From NCBI GenBank assembly GCA_024138025.1, contig JAMXBD010000094.1, positions 496,001 through 560,000 of the forward strand: a stretch of DNA of 64,000 bases, given 5' to 3'. Below the pieces are notes generated by a model. That model saw only the letters and a program-made list of their open reading frames with translations, was not told the DNA's origin and did not search any database. Made by a program: the position numbers and the translations under genes. Positions 39,266 through 50,346 of this stretch are shown here, in pieces. The first letter of the stretch is position 1, and each line of letters begins with the position of its first letter. The stretch is from Combretum micranthum. Taxonomy: Eukaryota; Streptophyta; Magnoliopsida; Myrtales; Combretaceae.

Positions 39266-39824
39266 TTCCCTGAAAATGAGGATAGTGCTTACCTGCGCTA
39301 CCCGAGTGGAAAAAAAAAAAAAAAAGAAAAAAGGAAAAATGTAAAGAGAGAGATAACGAGCTGTTTGGTAACCGATCAATACAATAACCGCCATTATTTT
39401 ATTATATGATTTTTTTTTATTTCTACTTTATAGTATAATTTTTTGATATCAAAAGAGGGGATTCAGTTAAAAATATTATATATTGATAAGCTGTTAGCAG
39501 TATAAAGTTTGATCTAATAGTCCTTAAGTAGCAGCAGCAGCTCGGGTTTTATAGCAACCCCAGTACGCATCTGAAGCAAAACCAAAAACTATAATAAGTT
39601 TTTAACATATTTTAGAAAAAGAACAGAAGATAGACGCACACAGGTATAGAGTCTTGGAAAACAAAATCGGACATGCCACTGCAGAGTCATTGGGCCATTT
39701 CACAGTGCGGTTGGCTTCTCTAGCCGTCTATTATTTAGCTCGGAAAGAGTATCCAACAACTTGGTTTGTTTAGATTGTACGTATTGTGTTTGTATTTGAT
39801 CTATATTTATAATTTATTTGTATC
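37233..39824. other. Intergenic, nothing recognised
   Basis: AT-rich, with short A/T runs and a (TA)n microsatellite at about 39235-39256. No coding region or structured element was identified. Confidence 0.55.
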
Positions 39825-39829
39825 ATATT

Positions 39830-40481
39830 TGTGTGGGTATGAATCCGGATGCAACGATCACGTGCGTGTCGCGTGACTATCGCGCTACGCGTGACCTAGG
39901 GAAACAACACGTGATAGGATGATCAAGAGAGAATCGTGTAGGGAGGAGGAGTAGGCAATCTCAATAGGCTCTAACACACGTGTGACAGGTAAGGGAGCTA
40001 AATAGCATCAACCTCACTGAGTACTATGGATTCGTGTATGTTCTTGAGTAAATTAAGTGTTTGATTCACCAAGACGGAAATCCGGCAGCACGACGGCGTT
40101 TGTCCAAGATTTCACCTCGTCCAAATGAGGTAAGGACTAAGGTATTTATAGAGAATCCAGCTGCCGATGTCGTCCGTCGGATCCGACAGACGACCAACGG
40201 CCAGGATGAGTCCCTCTCATTATGGATATGAATATGGGCTCCCTTATGGACCCAAGCCCATCAAGGCCTTCATTGTAATGTGTGTGAGCCAATTTGAGAA
40301 AGGTTGGAATTGGGCAGGCCAATTCCAACGGGCCCTACTCCAAGCCTTCCATACCAAAACTCCCATGATCATCCCAATATAATTGGGCCTAACTCTTTAA
40401 GCCCTGTCACATTAGCCCAGAGAGTTAGATCCAAATAAGAATTAGGCTCAAGGCCTTTGTAAGCAGATCTGTACATCTACA
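39830..40481 (-). repeat. 3' LTR of the Tat-type element
   Basis: 652 bp. On the + strand it starts TGTGTGGGTATGAATCC and ends GTACATCTACA; it nearly matches 56721-57369. In element orientation a TATA box (TATAAATA, 40150-40143) lies about 340 bp before the LTR end. Confidence 0.93.
40143..40150 (-). promoter_or_regulatory. TATA box in the 3' LTR
   Basis: TATAAATA on the minus strand, in context CTCTATAAATACC. The same motif sits at 57031-57038 in the 5' LTR, where it would drive the genomic transcript. Confidence 0.6.
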
Positions 40482-40494
40482 TTTTGCCCCCTGA
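40482..40494 (-). other. Polypurine tract
   Basis: On the minus strand CAGGGGGCAAAA lies directly before the 3' LTR start TGTAGATG. This is a purine-rich plus-strand primer typical of LTR elements. Confidence 0.7.
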
Positions 40495-40951
40495 CCAAAG
40501 TCCTTCGGGTTTCATCGGAGGGGTTTGGGCATTATTTCAAGCACTTTCGAATGACACAAGTTTCATCTAGCGCATGTGCGCTATAACTTAGCTGCACTGC
40601 CGCTTGGTGTGTTAATTTCTTAATGGCTTGTAATGTAGGAATCTGGTGCAACATCGTCAAATGATTGAATTCTTTTGAGAGATATTCCTATAGTATCATC
40701 TAATGAGCGTATTGTCTCATATTATACCATCCCTGAAACAATATTGTATCGGCATGTTTTCCTTTGTATATGAATTCATCTTCCGCTTCTGTTCCATATA
40801 AATGATCCTTCTCGGCGAGTTAATTTTACTTGCGTTTTATGGAGTCTTTGATCATACTTAACTTATTAGTCTCGACTTTATACTTGATAGAGTATCACCA
40901 AGCTAATGGATGCATCATACTACCACTTCTTGTCCAATAAATATTGCAACG
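40495..40951. other. Internal non-coding part of the element
   Basis: Lies between the polypurine tract and the BIG-like fragment. No recognisable gene or repeat. Confidence 0.5.
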
Positions 40952-42303
40952 CCAGTCCCTATGGATTGCAGCATTGACAAATTCCTCACATTTGCTAAAC
41001 CCACCAAACAAAACATCAGCCAAAACGCCTATAGTATCAAATGCTTCATGGAGATCGCTGGCAGAATTCATATCATCAAGCCAAGAGAACAACTCCTTGG
41101 AGAAACCAATCATTTCTTTGATGTTCATCAATCTCTCCTTCCTTGCGACTTCCCAGCTTTCAACACTGTCATCTCCTGATTCAGAGGACGTTCCTTCAGC
41201 TATAGCATGAGTAGTGGTTGCTGCTCTTCTAAACTTAAAGAATCTCTGCAGCTGCTCTATCAAACCAGTATAAACAAGCATTTGTCGTATCACAGACAAT
41301 ATGTCATTTGTTTCTTCTGTAGGTTCTGCAGAATCTTTTCTGCCTGCGATAGCTGCTGTATTGCTAGGTACCCAAGTGGACCTACCATGAGAATGCTGCA
41401 TATAGGCATGATATATTCCTCGCTGCAGGAAGGAGCGGCGATGTTAAAGCCAAGAGTCATAAGACTCCGATAACAGTGAATTCTCCATCATAAACTGGAC
41501 CGTCTCCTCAGTTCCTCCAGAGGATTGTGCTCCAGGAGGTGTCGATGGTCTTGACTCTGATGTTGAAGATGCCAAGTATGTTGATACAGCTTTCGCCATG
41601 GTACGACGCATAGAAGGACTGCCTTGATCAAGGAGGTGGCATCCCATCTGAATCATAAATGGCAAAAACCGGGAGTTGCTTTCCTTTCCACCACCTCGAC
41701 TTTCAGAACTGAATGATGCCCTAGTTACAAACAGAGCTAGCATCAGAACAATGTCATAGGTCGCTGTTCGGATTGTATAGCTACCAGTACATTTCACAAT
41801 GATTCGATTGTCGGTGAACTTTGTCTCAGATTTCAAACTTTCAAGTTTCATCCTGCTGTATGGAACCTCAGGAGAGCTGCAAGCAACGCAAGGCTCACTC
41901 TCAAGGTGGTAGCCATCAAATTCAACAAGACCACTTAAAGTACTGTATATACGTGAGTTTGGATGATTGGCCAAGAGTTCATTTTGTGAACGAAGTGATA
42001 AAAAAAAAAAATGCCTCTTACAACATCAGCTATCAGGAATTGGTTCACAATATCCAAGCCATATTGCTTTGAATTTGCATCAGGAACCTTTCCTAGTAAT
42101 CATGTGATAAGTTCTGTATACTCAACAATATTTTGGCCATATATTGGGAGGGCCTTAATTTTCTGAAACAATGAGATTAGCAAAGCTTCAGAATATAAAG
42201 TATGATGAATATACCAGCCATCATTAATTGGTCCAACATGGATGCAAGTAGATAGTACTGTCACATAGATGATCCCATTTGGCTTCCCAAACGCCCAAAA
42301 CAT
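40952..42303 (-). pseudogene. Captured fragment of BIG (UBR4-like giant protein)
   Basis: Minus-strand frames match the plant BIG/UBR4-like calossin family, a roughly 5,000-residue protein involved in auxin transport. Matching blocks in order are GPINDGWYIHHTLYSEALL, HPNSRIYSTLSGLVEFDGY, KLESLKSETKFTDNRIIVK, TYDIVLMLALFVTRASF, GCHLLDQGSPSMRRTMAKA and VYTGLIEQLQRFFKF. Defects: a break in the poly-A/T run near 42001-42011, a direct join of CTGSYTI to TATYDIV that skips the protein between, and a TAA at 41446-41444 where the family has Gln (WLQHRR). Similarity stops near 40952. It is a small, dead piece of the gene inside the retrotransposon. Confidence 0.85.
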
Positions 42304-42442
42304 GAGCTGTTAAACACAGGAACTTTGCACATGTACTCTGTTGAATGCCATAGGCCAGCTACCTTGAACCTAGAGTCTGGTCTCAACACGAAGGTTATAA
42401 GGCTATTATAAAGCAACAATCCTTTGATCACCTTGGAACATT

Positions 42443-42680
42443 TTTGAAGGCCTGTGCAAGTTTGCTAAGTATCATAAGTTTGCAGTCCGTGGAACCCTCA
42501 GAAGTAGGGATCTACTTAACTCTGTGAATGTTATACGCTCCATTGGCTTCAATTGTGATGAAAAACACTTTGCTACAGCTAGCTTCAACTGACTACGATG
42601 GAGCAGTTCAGATATGGGATGTAGGCACCGCTCAGGTTTTGTCACGATTTATAGAGCACCGGAAAAGAGCTTGGTCTGGA
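42443..42680 (+). pseudogene. Captured fragment of a SPA-type WD40 protein
   Basis: The plus strand encodes [29 protein letters not shown] and DEKHFATA. After a frame change it encodes [20 protein letters not shown] and EHRKRAWS. These are the start of the C-terminal WD40 domain of SPA proteins, partners of the COP1 ubiquitin ligase in light signalling. The protein between the two blocks is missing and the frames do not agree, so it is a deletion-bearing remnant. It lies antisense to the retrotransposon, opposite to the BIG- and PPR-like pieces. Confidence 0.85.
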
Positions 42681-44476
42681 TTCCCATTATCAGCATGAAT
42701 TCGATAGCAATCTAGAGAGGGGAGTGAATCAATGAAGCAGCTGAACACCAAGCCTAACATCAGTTCAACCACGCGATGGCCGAGCAACCCGTTATAGTGC
42801 AGATCATACATAACAAAATGCCCGAGCTGTTTCTTAGGATGTCGAGCAGCTGTAGCAGAATGATTGCTCCCACAGTAATAGCAGTTGAGCAACCATGTTG
42901 GCCAAGTTAGAGCGCCTATCGAGTATAGTGTTCTAGAATAGAACACAAAGTATCAGCCATGCCAAGTGCTCTAATTTCGCCCCCGAACACATAGTGTTAC
43001 ATTTTTTTTTATGTTGATCCATTGCTCAAATCCCCCGCTGCTGACACCTCATCTATTAAGTCATGATTACCATCTGACTCGTGCTATGAACCATAATTAT
43101 CCTCCTCAAGTGTACCAGCAGGAATATAAAGCTTTTCTCCTTCTCTGGAATTGAGAAGGAACCCAAAGCCAACGAAATGATCTGATCATCATTCTTGCCT
43201 TATCCTCTGCGTATTATGAGAAATTTTCTCTTTACATTCATGATATTTTCGACATCATTGCTAAGGCTGTCCTTGTTCCCATGTTAATTGATACACTTCT
43301 CAAACAAGAAGAGAATCAAAATCAAAATGGAGGGTACATATGCTCATGCAGACAGTCCAAGATCCTCATCCTCTCCTCCCTAACCTTGTGCAGGTTTGGT
43401 AGCGTAAAACCGAAGGAATCCTCATGTTCCTTTTGCCATGATATGCTATTACTGACTCGAGACAAAACCGTCTATGACACGCATCTGATAGTTAGTTCTC
43501 AAATTTCAACAGCACTGCTCTTTCGCATAACAATAACAAAGGGCTTCATAAGTTCATTTTGAAAATTGAAGTTAGCAAGTTCTTTCTCCTTCTAAAAAAA
43601 TTTCATTGAGAGCTGGAGCAAGGAATCCACACAAGCCGAATGGAATTCATGTTACAGGGCTTCAGAAAGCCTTCCTTCCATCAAGCAATGCTTTTGCTAA
43701 TGCACGGCCTAGCAATTATGGCATTCCAGTTGCCTGCTGCAGTGGGTGATCCGCTTATCTTGTACTGCTGCTGCAGTGGGTGGCCGGCTTATCGGTGTGT
43801 GTTCTTCTGAAAGCTGCAGCTTTCCTCATTTTTTTTTTTTTTTTGAAAAACTAATGTGCCTTGCTGCCAACACACATATCTGCCAAAGCTGTCATAATAT
43901 TATACTACTTGGGACAGGTGTCATAATTTGATAGTTGTAGTACAGCATATTGCTTCATTTGCTCCAACACATAAGATATCTTTTTGTTTTCTTTTCACAA
44001 TCCCTGCCTCATTTGTCCACATTTTAATCCTTGTTATTATTTTTACACAACTCTATATATACATATCACCATTTTCTTCCTTGTATGTCTTCACTGCCCT
44101 TCTCTTTTTCTTATCTGTCTTCTTTTCATTTCATTTTCATTTTTTTTTTCGTAGAGCTCTATTATTACAATTATGGTAGAAGACAAACAGCATAAAGATT
44201 TTGTTTTCTGCACTTCAATGACCCATAAAATTTTTTCGTTCCATCTCCTATTTTTGTAATCTTCAATGAGTGTTGCAAAGCTTTGGTGAGCTTGATTGAT
44301 CCTGCTGTATACAGTCGTTATTAGTAACTTGCAGGTTATTCCATGTTCTAGCTTGAAGAACTTTATGTTATCCATATGCCGCATCTGCAAGGAGGAATAG
44401 GGTTATGATAAATACACATGTCTGTGTCGATATAGGACTATAATGTTGATAAAATTGCATCAGCTGGTTCATGAAT
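42681..44476. other. Element interior, origin unknown
   Basis: Moderately GC-balanced sequence unlike the AT-rich intergenic DNA, with short broken frames on both strands (for example minus 42946-42632 and plus 43281-43562). The texture suggests more captured genic or UTR sequence, but I recognise no family. Short GCTGCAGTGGGTG repeats occur at about 43736 and 43770. Confidence 0.4.
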
Positions 44477-45215
44477 TCATTTCATTAAATTGACATCTGT
44501 GATGATGTCCAAAACATGTTCTGTCCCGTGTTTGTGCTGCATTGAATCGAACACTTTATCCCTGTATCGACAAGTCCAATCCATTTTTATAAGTGCTCTT
44601 GTTCTCTCAATATCTTCCCATCTTCCAGCATCAACATACATGCTGCAGAGTAATACATAATATCCACAATGATTTGGTTCTAACTCAAATAGGTTTTCTT
44701 GCAGAAATTTCTCCAAGTTATACATTCTTGTGGATCCTACAAGCCCCAAGAAGAGAGCTCTAGATGACATAATCGGGCTTCATCTTCATTCCTATGATCA
44801 ATTCATAAGCCTTGTTGAGATGTCCACCATGTCCAAGGAGATCTACAATGCAACCATAACACCCAACACCAGGTTCTATATTATACTTGCCTCACATTGC
44901 ATTGAACCAGTACCATCCTTCATCTACTAAACTAGCATGACTGCATGCCGTTAAGACATTAGTAAATGTGCCATCAGGTTTCTTGCTATTGTTAATCATG
45001 TTTTCATAAAGAAGAACAGCCTCTTTTCCACTTAGCATATACATGTATCATCTCATTCCATGTGATAGTATTGCGAAAAGACATTGTCTCAAAGATCTTC
45101 CAAGCACTATCCACATCATCCAATTCACAATACATGTTAATGAGGGCAGTCCCCATGTATACATCAGTTAGACGTACAATTTTTATAATCTGAGTATAAA
45201 CTTATCTTCCATTAA
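44477..45215 (-). pseudogene. Captured PPR-protein (E-class) fragment
   Basis: Minus-strand translation gives typical pentatricopeptide text: [62 protein letters not shown] and [17 protein letters not shown] followed by [15 protein letters not shown], the usual E-motif end. PPR proteins bind organellar RNA for editing or processing. Several in-frame stops and at least one frameshift (near 44690) interrupt it, and similarity ends soon after ALIK. It is a decayed fragment. Confidence 0.85.
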
Positions 45216-45479
45216 ATGCCTACTTGCTTGATTGGAATGCTTGCTTGTATTTGCTGATATTAAATGTGAAAAACAATTTTCGCAATGGTATCCTGGTTTG
45301 TTCCTACTTTGAGATCATTCCAAGAAAGTTTTATTGGTTCTTGACGGATCTTCATCCTTTGTATTTGTTGCTACTGTGCCTAAGTGTAGATCAGTAAGTC
45401 ACAGTGCAAGAGTAGTATCTTCAAGGTTGATTTCGACCTTGATTCATTCCAACTTTACCAAAACCCATAACATAAAAAT

Positions 45480-46185
45480 TAAAGATCTTTCCCTTAGCTT
45501 TCTATAGGATTTTGAATCACCTCAAAAGGAGTACGGGTGAGAGAAATATCCACAATTTACTCAACCCAATCGAATCTGTGAATCAGAACATTTCACTACA
45601 TATCCCGTATATTCATAGCTAATTCTGTATTGATGCGTCATGAATCCATCAAAATTCAAAAAATGAAAGTTGTAATTCTTTCTTTTAGCTTTCCAAGGAA
45701 TTTTGAATCACCTCAATAGGACTTCTCATGAGAGAGATATCCACATTTTCGCGAACTTCGTCAAATCTGCAAGACCAGGGATCTTCACTGTCATGCAGCG
45801 ACTTTATAACAAAAAACTGTATCGATTCGTTTTGAATCCACCAAAACTCAAAACACAAAAGTTTTAGATTTCCCTCTTAGCTTTCTAAGGAATTTTGAAT
45901 CACCTCAATAGGACTTCTCATGAGAGAGATATCCACATTTTCGTGGACTTCACCAAATCTGCAAGACCAGGGATCTTCACTGTCATGCAGCGACTTTATA
46001 ACAAAAAACTGTATCGATTCGTTTTGAATCCACCAAAACTCAAAACACAAAAGTTTTAGATTTCCCTCTTAGCTTTCTAAGGAATTTTGAATCGCCTTAA
46101 ACGGAGCTCATATGAGAGAGATATCCACATTTTCGTGAACTTCACCAAATCTGCAAAACCAGGGATCTTTGCATTCATTGAAACA
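45480..46185. repeat. 192-bp tandem repeat array
   Basis: About four copies of a 192-bp unit. TTAGCT(T/A)TC... starts at 45494, 45685, 45877 and 46069 (spacings 191, 192, 192). Copies 2 and 3 are nearly identical and the first and last are diverged. Each contains TTTTGAATC(A/G)CC, GAGAGA(G/A)ATATCCACA and ACCAGGGATCTT. The array lies in the 3' non-coding region of the Tat-type element, where this lineage often carries such arrays. Confidence 0.9.
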
Positions 46186-46489
46186 ACATTCTTTCTTCAC
46201 GAAAATATTGGTATCAAAACCATTTTTTTTGCTTTCCCTCAATAAGAGCTGCCAATATCCACATTTTGTGTGTGCTTTTTATTATATATGGTCAGCATGA
46301 GTGAAACCTTTCTTATTTGTAAAACTAACTCATCTCATTTTCTTGTAATGCAGGGCTCTAGATTGAAGTATTGAATCTCCACCGCGTATCTTCTTGACTT
46401 TGCTTTTGTAAGCATGATTTTCTTGTTTTATGAACTCATATTAATGTCATCAACTATTAATGATTCTTGCGTTCAAGAAGAATACTCAA

Positions 46490-46490
<1 letters not shown>

Positions 46491-46520
<30 letters not shown>

Positions 46521-46532
46521 CGCATTCATCAT
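46491..46532. repeat. (CATCATT)n short tandem repeat
   Basis: About five copies of CATCATT/TCATCAT between the 192-bp array and the plant-mobile-domain gene. Confidence 0.85.
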
Positions 46533-46579
46533 GTGTTCCATTCATTCATCTAATGACCACGGTGCCTCATGATTTTTAA

Positions 46580-46830
46580 GACGAAGCTCTTTGTTGTCCA
46601 TGTTCCGACCGCATAAATGGCAATCTTGAGACCATACACTGTACGATGACACTCTCAGCCGTCCGCGTCCCAAACTTCATGTGACAATCTTGGAACCGCA
46701 CATTGCGTCCGTGTTCCATTCCTCACATGATGATCTTGGCACCGCACCGCTATGAGAGAGGCTCTCCTCGGTTATTTGTGTCTCACTTGCCCGTGCGACG
46801 ATCTTGGAACCGCACCACTATAAGAGGAGA
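46580..46830. repeat. Degenerate repeats upstream of the antisense gene
   Basis: Four loosely spaced copies of a motif like GA(C/T)(A/G)ATCTTGG(A/C)ACCGCAC, with interspersed 'agaggctctcctcgg'-like segments. They are placed where the promoter or leader of the plus-strand plant-mobile-domain gene would be. Confidence 0.55.
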
Positions 46831-47046
46831 CTCTTTCTTATCTTGTGCACCCAGTCATTTGGTGAATGAATGAGATACTCCGGTAGCCGATGCACTTGTT
46901 GCATATGTCTCATGTCACATATTTGCGTTCATGATATTAGCATCTCTTTTGATCTTGTATATGCATATAACTCCTTTATCATGTAGGTGTGCATAAAATA
47001 AACATCTTGAGGATGGTGAGGGAAAATAGAAAGGGTCGATCTCGCA

Positions 47047-49846
47047 GTGGCAACCATAGACAAAAGTAATGAAATATTGGCGAATTCAGGTCATGTGCCG
47101 AAAGTTCCCTTGCCACGTAGTAAATGGCTTGATGCTACCATTCGAAATGATTTTTTCTGGAAAGATATCAAAAAGAGGGATTTGTGTGCTCATCCTCCTA
47201 AAGATGGTGAATTTCATTTCATCCAACCAGAGCCCCGAGTAAGCGATAGGAAGAACATAGATGAGAATTCCATTTTACGTTTCAGAAATGAAAGAAAGGA
47301 GCTTCCCCTTTCAGAGACAATGTTCAGTTACCCAAAACAGATATTGCAAGGATGGCAGTCATGGGTATATTACATTGTAAAGAATTCTCATTATAGGTCT
47401 CGTTTAGAAAGTGCAGGGATCAATTTTGCTATATGGATTTCTTCTAAAATGGTTATCCGTTCTCAAAGTGTTGAAGCATGGCGAGCTGTATTGGCACGTT
47501 GGAGTACATGTACACATACTTTTGTGACATCATGGGGTGAGATTACTCCAACCTTAGAAGATGTGTGCACATTGCTAAGTTTCCCTAGTTCTGGGTCAAC
47601 TGATATTGTCACGGCTGAGATTTCAGAAGAGGATGAAAAATTGGTGGAAGTACTAGAAGCTGATAGACAAGAAGCGAGAGACAGTCGTAGACAAGCATCA
47701 TTTTGTGCGTGGATAAGACATTTTTTTGAGCACGAAAGGACTCGATCCGAAGGCCCCCGGTATGGATGCGAGTAAGTATGCGTTCCTTGCTTTGTTTATT
47801 TATGCTTGATTGTCATCACTTCAATCTAACCTTACTCATGACTTACGATTCATTTCAGGCATGAGTTAGAAGCTTTCATCGCTTGTTGGTTATCCATGTA
47901 CGTGTTTCCCGGCGGGCCAGGAAAAGGTGTCAGTCCGCGACTTTTTAACTTGGCGATTCGTCTTGCTCGTGGAGAACGAGTTGCCTTGGCGCCTTTTTAT
48001 TTAGGGTCTTTATATCGGCGCTTGGACCTTTATAGTGAGACTTCAGTTCGATCAAAGGGGCGATATATCATCGTATCAAATGTAGATTTGGGATTTCTAC
48101 ACTTGTTTTTCAGCGAACATTACAAAAGATATCCAGGTGTACCTGTTGCAAAACCTGATCCTCCTGAACCTCGAGCTTGGGCTTGGGTTGATAGGAAGCC
48201 TTTGGGTTCATTACTTGATATTATAGATGATGCTCATGAGGTCGACTTTCGCCCTTATACAAAGGAATTGGAGGGATATGAGTGGTGCACAACATATTAC
48301 CCTTCGGGTTCCAAGACCTTAGTGAATCTGATGGAATGTGGTGAGCAGCTTTCTGAAGCTGAAGTAGTATATGTTCTCTGGTGTACACCTCGAGGTTTGC
48401 CTGCGCTTCACGATTGGTGTGATTCTTCTACTGAATTCTTGGAGCATAGAGTAATGTTGTACTCACCTCATCGGGTTGCACGTCAGTTTGGGTTTGATCA
48501 AGGTGTGCCTCCTATTGTGGCTATCGACACAGATTTCAATAGATGCTGTGAGGCAATTAGTCTTGAGAAACGCCATGAGCTCTATTGTTCTGTCAGACAG
48601 ATGTTTTTTCCATCTATCAATCGCTCCGGTGTTGCATCAAGTGGATGGTTAACGTATTGGACAGGGTGTCTTGAGGCATTCAAGAAATATACTCTTTCAG
48701 CTATAGATGACAGTTTGCCAGAGTCGATCATTTATAAGCATGAGTTCCACTTTCAACTTCCGAAAGATGACAAGAATAACACTTCAGGAAAAGCGGTGAT
48801 TGGGCGGACCATGCCTCCTGCATCAATCATCAGTCAAATCAAGCGTCCTCGCCTTTGTGAGGTATTAAATCTTGTTACTTAAGCTGTCTATATTATCGTT
48901 TCTTTACATACTATTGATATGTCATTAACCATGGTTTCACTCCTTTTTTTCTTTTCAGGACGAGTTGAGGACAAGCCGAGTCACAAGCCAAAGTGAGGTT
49001 AACAAAAATATTTCTGGCGATGGAAACGCCAGCACTTCTGGAATATTTGCTTCATCTAAGTCTTCTTCGCCGAACACTCACCCTTATCCCAATCGATATG
49101 GTGTTGGGAAGGTATTGCAAGCAAGAGGTGATAATACATCTGCTGTAGTGATTGATGATGATGATGATGATGATGATGATGAGGACATGGCCGGTGAGGA
49201 GCAAGCTTCTGACGACTTTGGAAGCGACAGAAGCGATCATGGAAATGAAAGCATACAGGAGGAGGATATTAATGCATATGCAGAAGCGTTGGCTGCAGAG
49301 ATTCACGGTGAGGGAATTGATGATGTCCCTTGTAATAATGCCTCCGAACCCCCGGCACATCAGGATACTACTCTTCCAAATAATGAAATACCAGAGCAAG
49401 TTGGAGGGGAGAACACGCACCCGCATATGATAACTTCGGGGGAGAGTGTTTCGTTTTATGAATTCCTGGTCCCCCCTATTTACTTGGAGTCATTAAAGAG
49501 GTTGCATGCACGTGATGGGGATTTTTGGGCAGGATCAATTTGTCCTGGTTCCGAAGTCACAAATGCTATGGTTGTGATGTTAGGTCGGGCGTGTATGCTG
49601 CTAGGTAGACCATGGAATTCATTTTCTTCAGCTGACTTGGAGTTATTGGTACAAGCTTTTAATAGTGCTCGTGCCTTGGGGTTTAAAATTGATAGCTTGG
49701 AGAGTGTTGCTAGCAAGGCACAAAAGGTATTGCACCATCGACCATTAATCCAACGTTACGAGAGGCTCAAGGCTGAACTTGAGGCGACACAACTCGAATT
49801 GGAGAATTCTCTTGAGGGTCTTGATACTGCTTCTATAGCAGAATAG
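47047..49846 (+). CDS. Plant mobile domain (PMD) protein, antisense in retrotransposon
   Basis: A three-exon gene on the strand opposite gag-pol: 47047-47771, 47859-48861 and 48959-49846, with GT-AG introns in phase, for about 870 codons. Exon 1 and exon 2 carry the aminotransferase-like plant mobile domain: ARWSTCTHTFVTSWGEI, TLEDVCTLLSFPSSG and SPRLFNLAIRLARGERVALA. Exon 3 has a (GAT)n-coded run of Asp, an acidic region and a C-terminal helical stretch ending LEGLDTASIAE. The start is unclear: 47047 is GTG, and the nearest ATG (47013) is one base out of phase. PMD proteins occur in plant transposons and in host genes such as MAIN, involved in silencing and meristem function. Tat elements are known to carry antisense extra frames. 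Its role here is unknown. Confidence 0.8.
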
Positions 49847-50346
49847 ATTATTGCATTAAGTTATGTAACTTCATGAACTTTGTCTTTGTTTTGTTTCATG
49901 TTTCATGCACAATATTTCACATGGTGCTACTTTCTCTTAGTTTTGTTCCCTTCACTTGGTATCGTATCATAGTACGATGAACTCGTGCGCTTTACAGAAT
50001 GTAAGATTCATGTGTAGCGGCACATTATATGTTATGACTTTGCGCGTTTAAATTATTATTTCTTTCGCGAGCAAAGGCTTCTTGATTTCATAAGAATTCT
50101 CAAGGGGGTATTACCCACTACTTGATTTCACAAGAATTCATATGCATGTATTATGCCACGCGCTTAGTAAATTTGAACTATTACAAGCTGCATGAATGAA
50201 TGAACGAATGTCGCGCGTATAGGAGACAAGTCTCTTACCAAGCAGCAGCAACATATAAATATAATGTATAATGAAATTGATCGGTGAAAGAATCATGTGA
50301 AAGCAAGCCCATATTATTCAAGTCATCATCATCACTGATCATGCTA
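49847..50346. other. Convergent 3' ends of the PMD gene and pol
   Basis: 500 bp between the stop codons of the plus-strand PMD gene and the minus-strand pol. Presumed 3' UTRs and terminators of both; 'agaattc' segments are repeated near 50090-50135. No further frame. Confidence 0.5.

Noticed and set aside
42632..42946. 104-codon minus-strand frame
   Set aside because: It overlaps the SPA-like fragment on the other strand and shows no recognisable family. Left as unexplained element interior rather than a gene.
49152..49430. Methionine-rich frame and its antisense isoleucine-rich frame
   Set aside because: Shadow frames of the GAT repeat that encodes the Asp run in exon 3 of the PMD gene.
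47047..49846. An independent host gene interrupted or flanked by a retrotransposon
   Set aside because: It lies well inside matched LTRs and target duplications, and antisense PMD-like frames are a known feature of this lineage. A host-gene origin of the captured copy is still possible.
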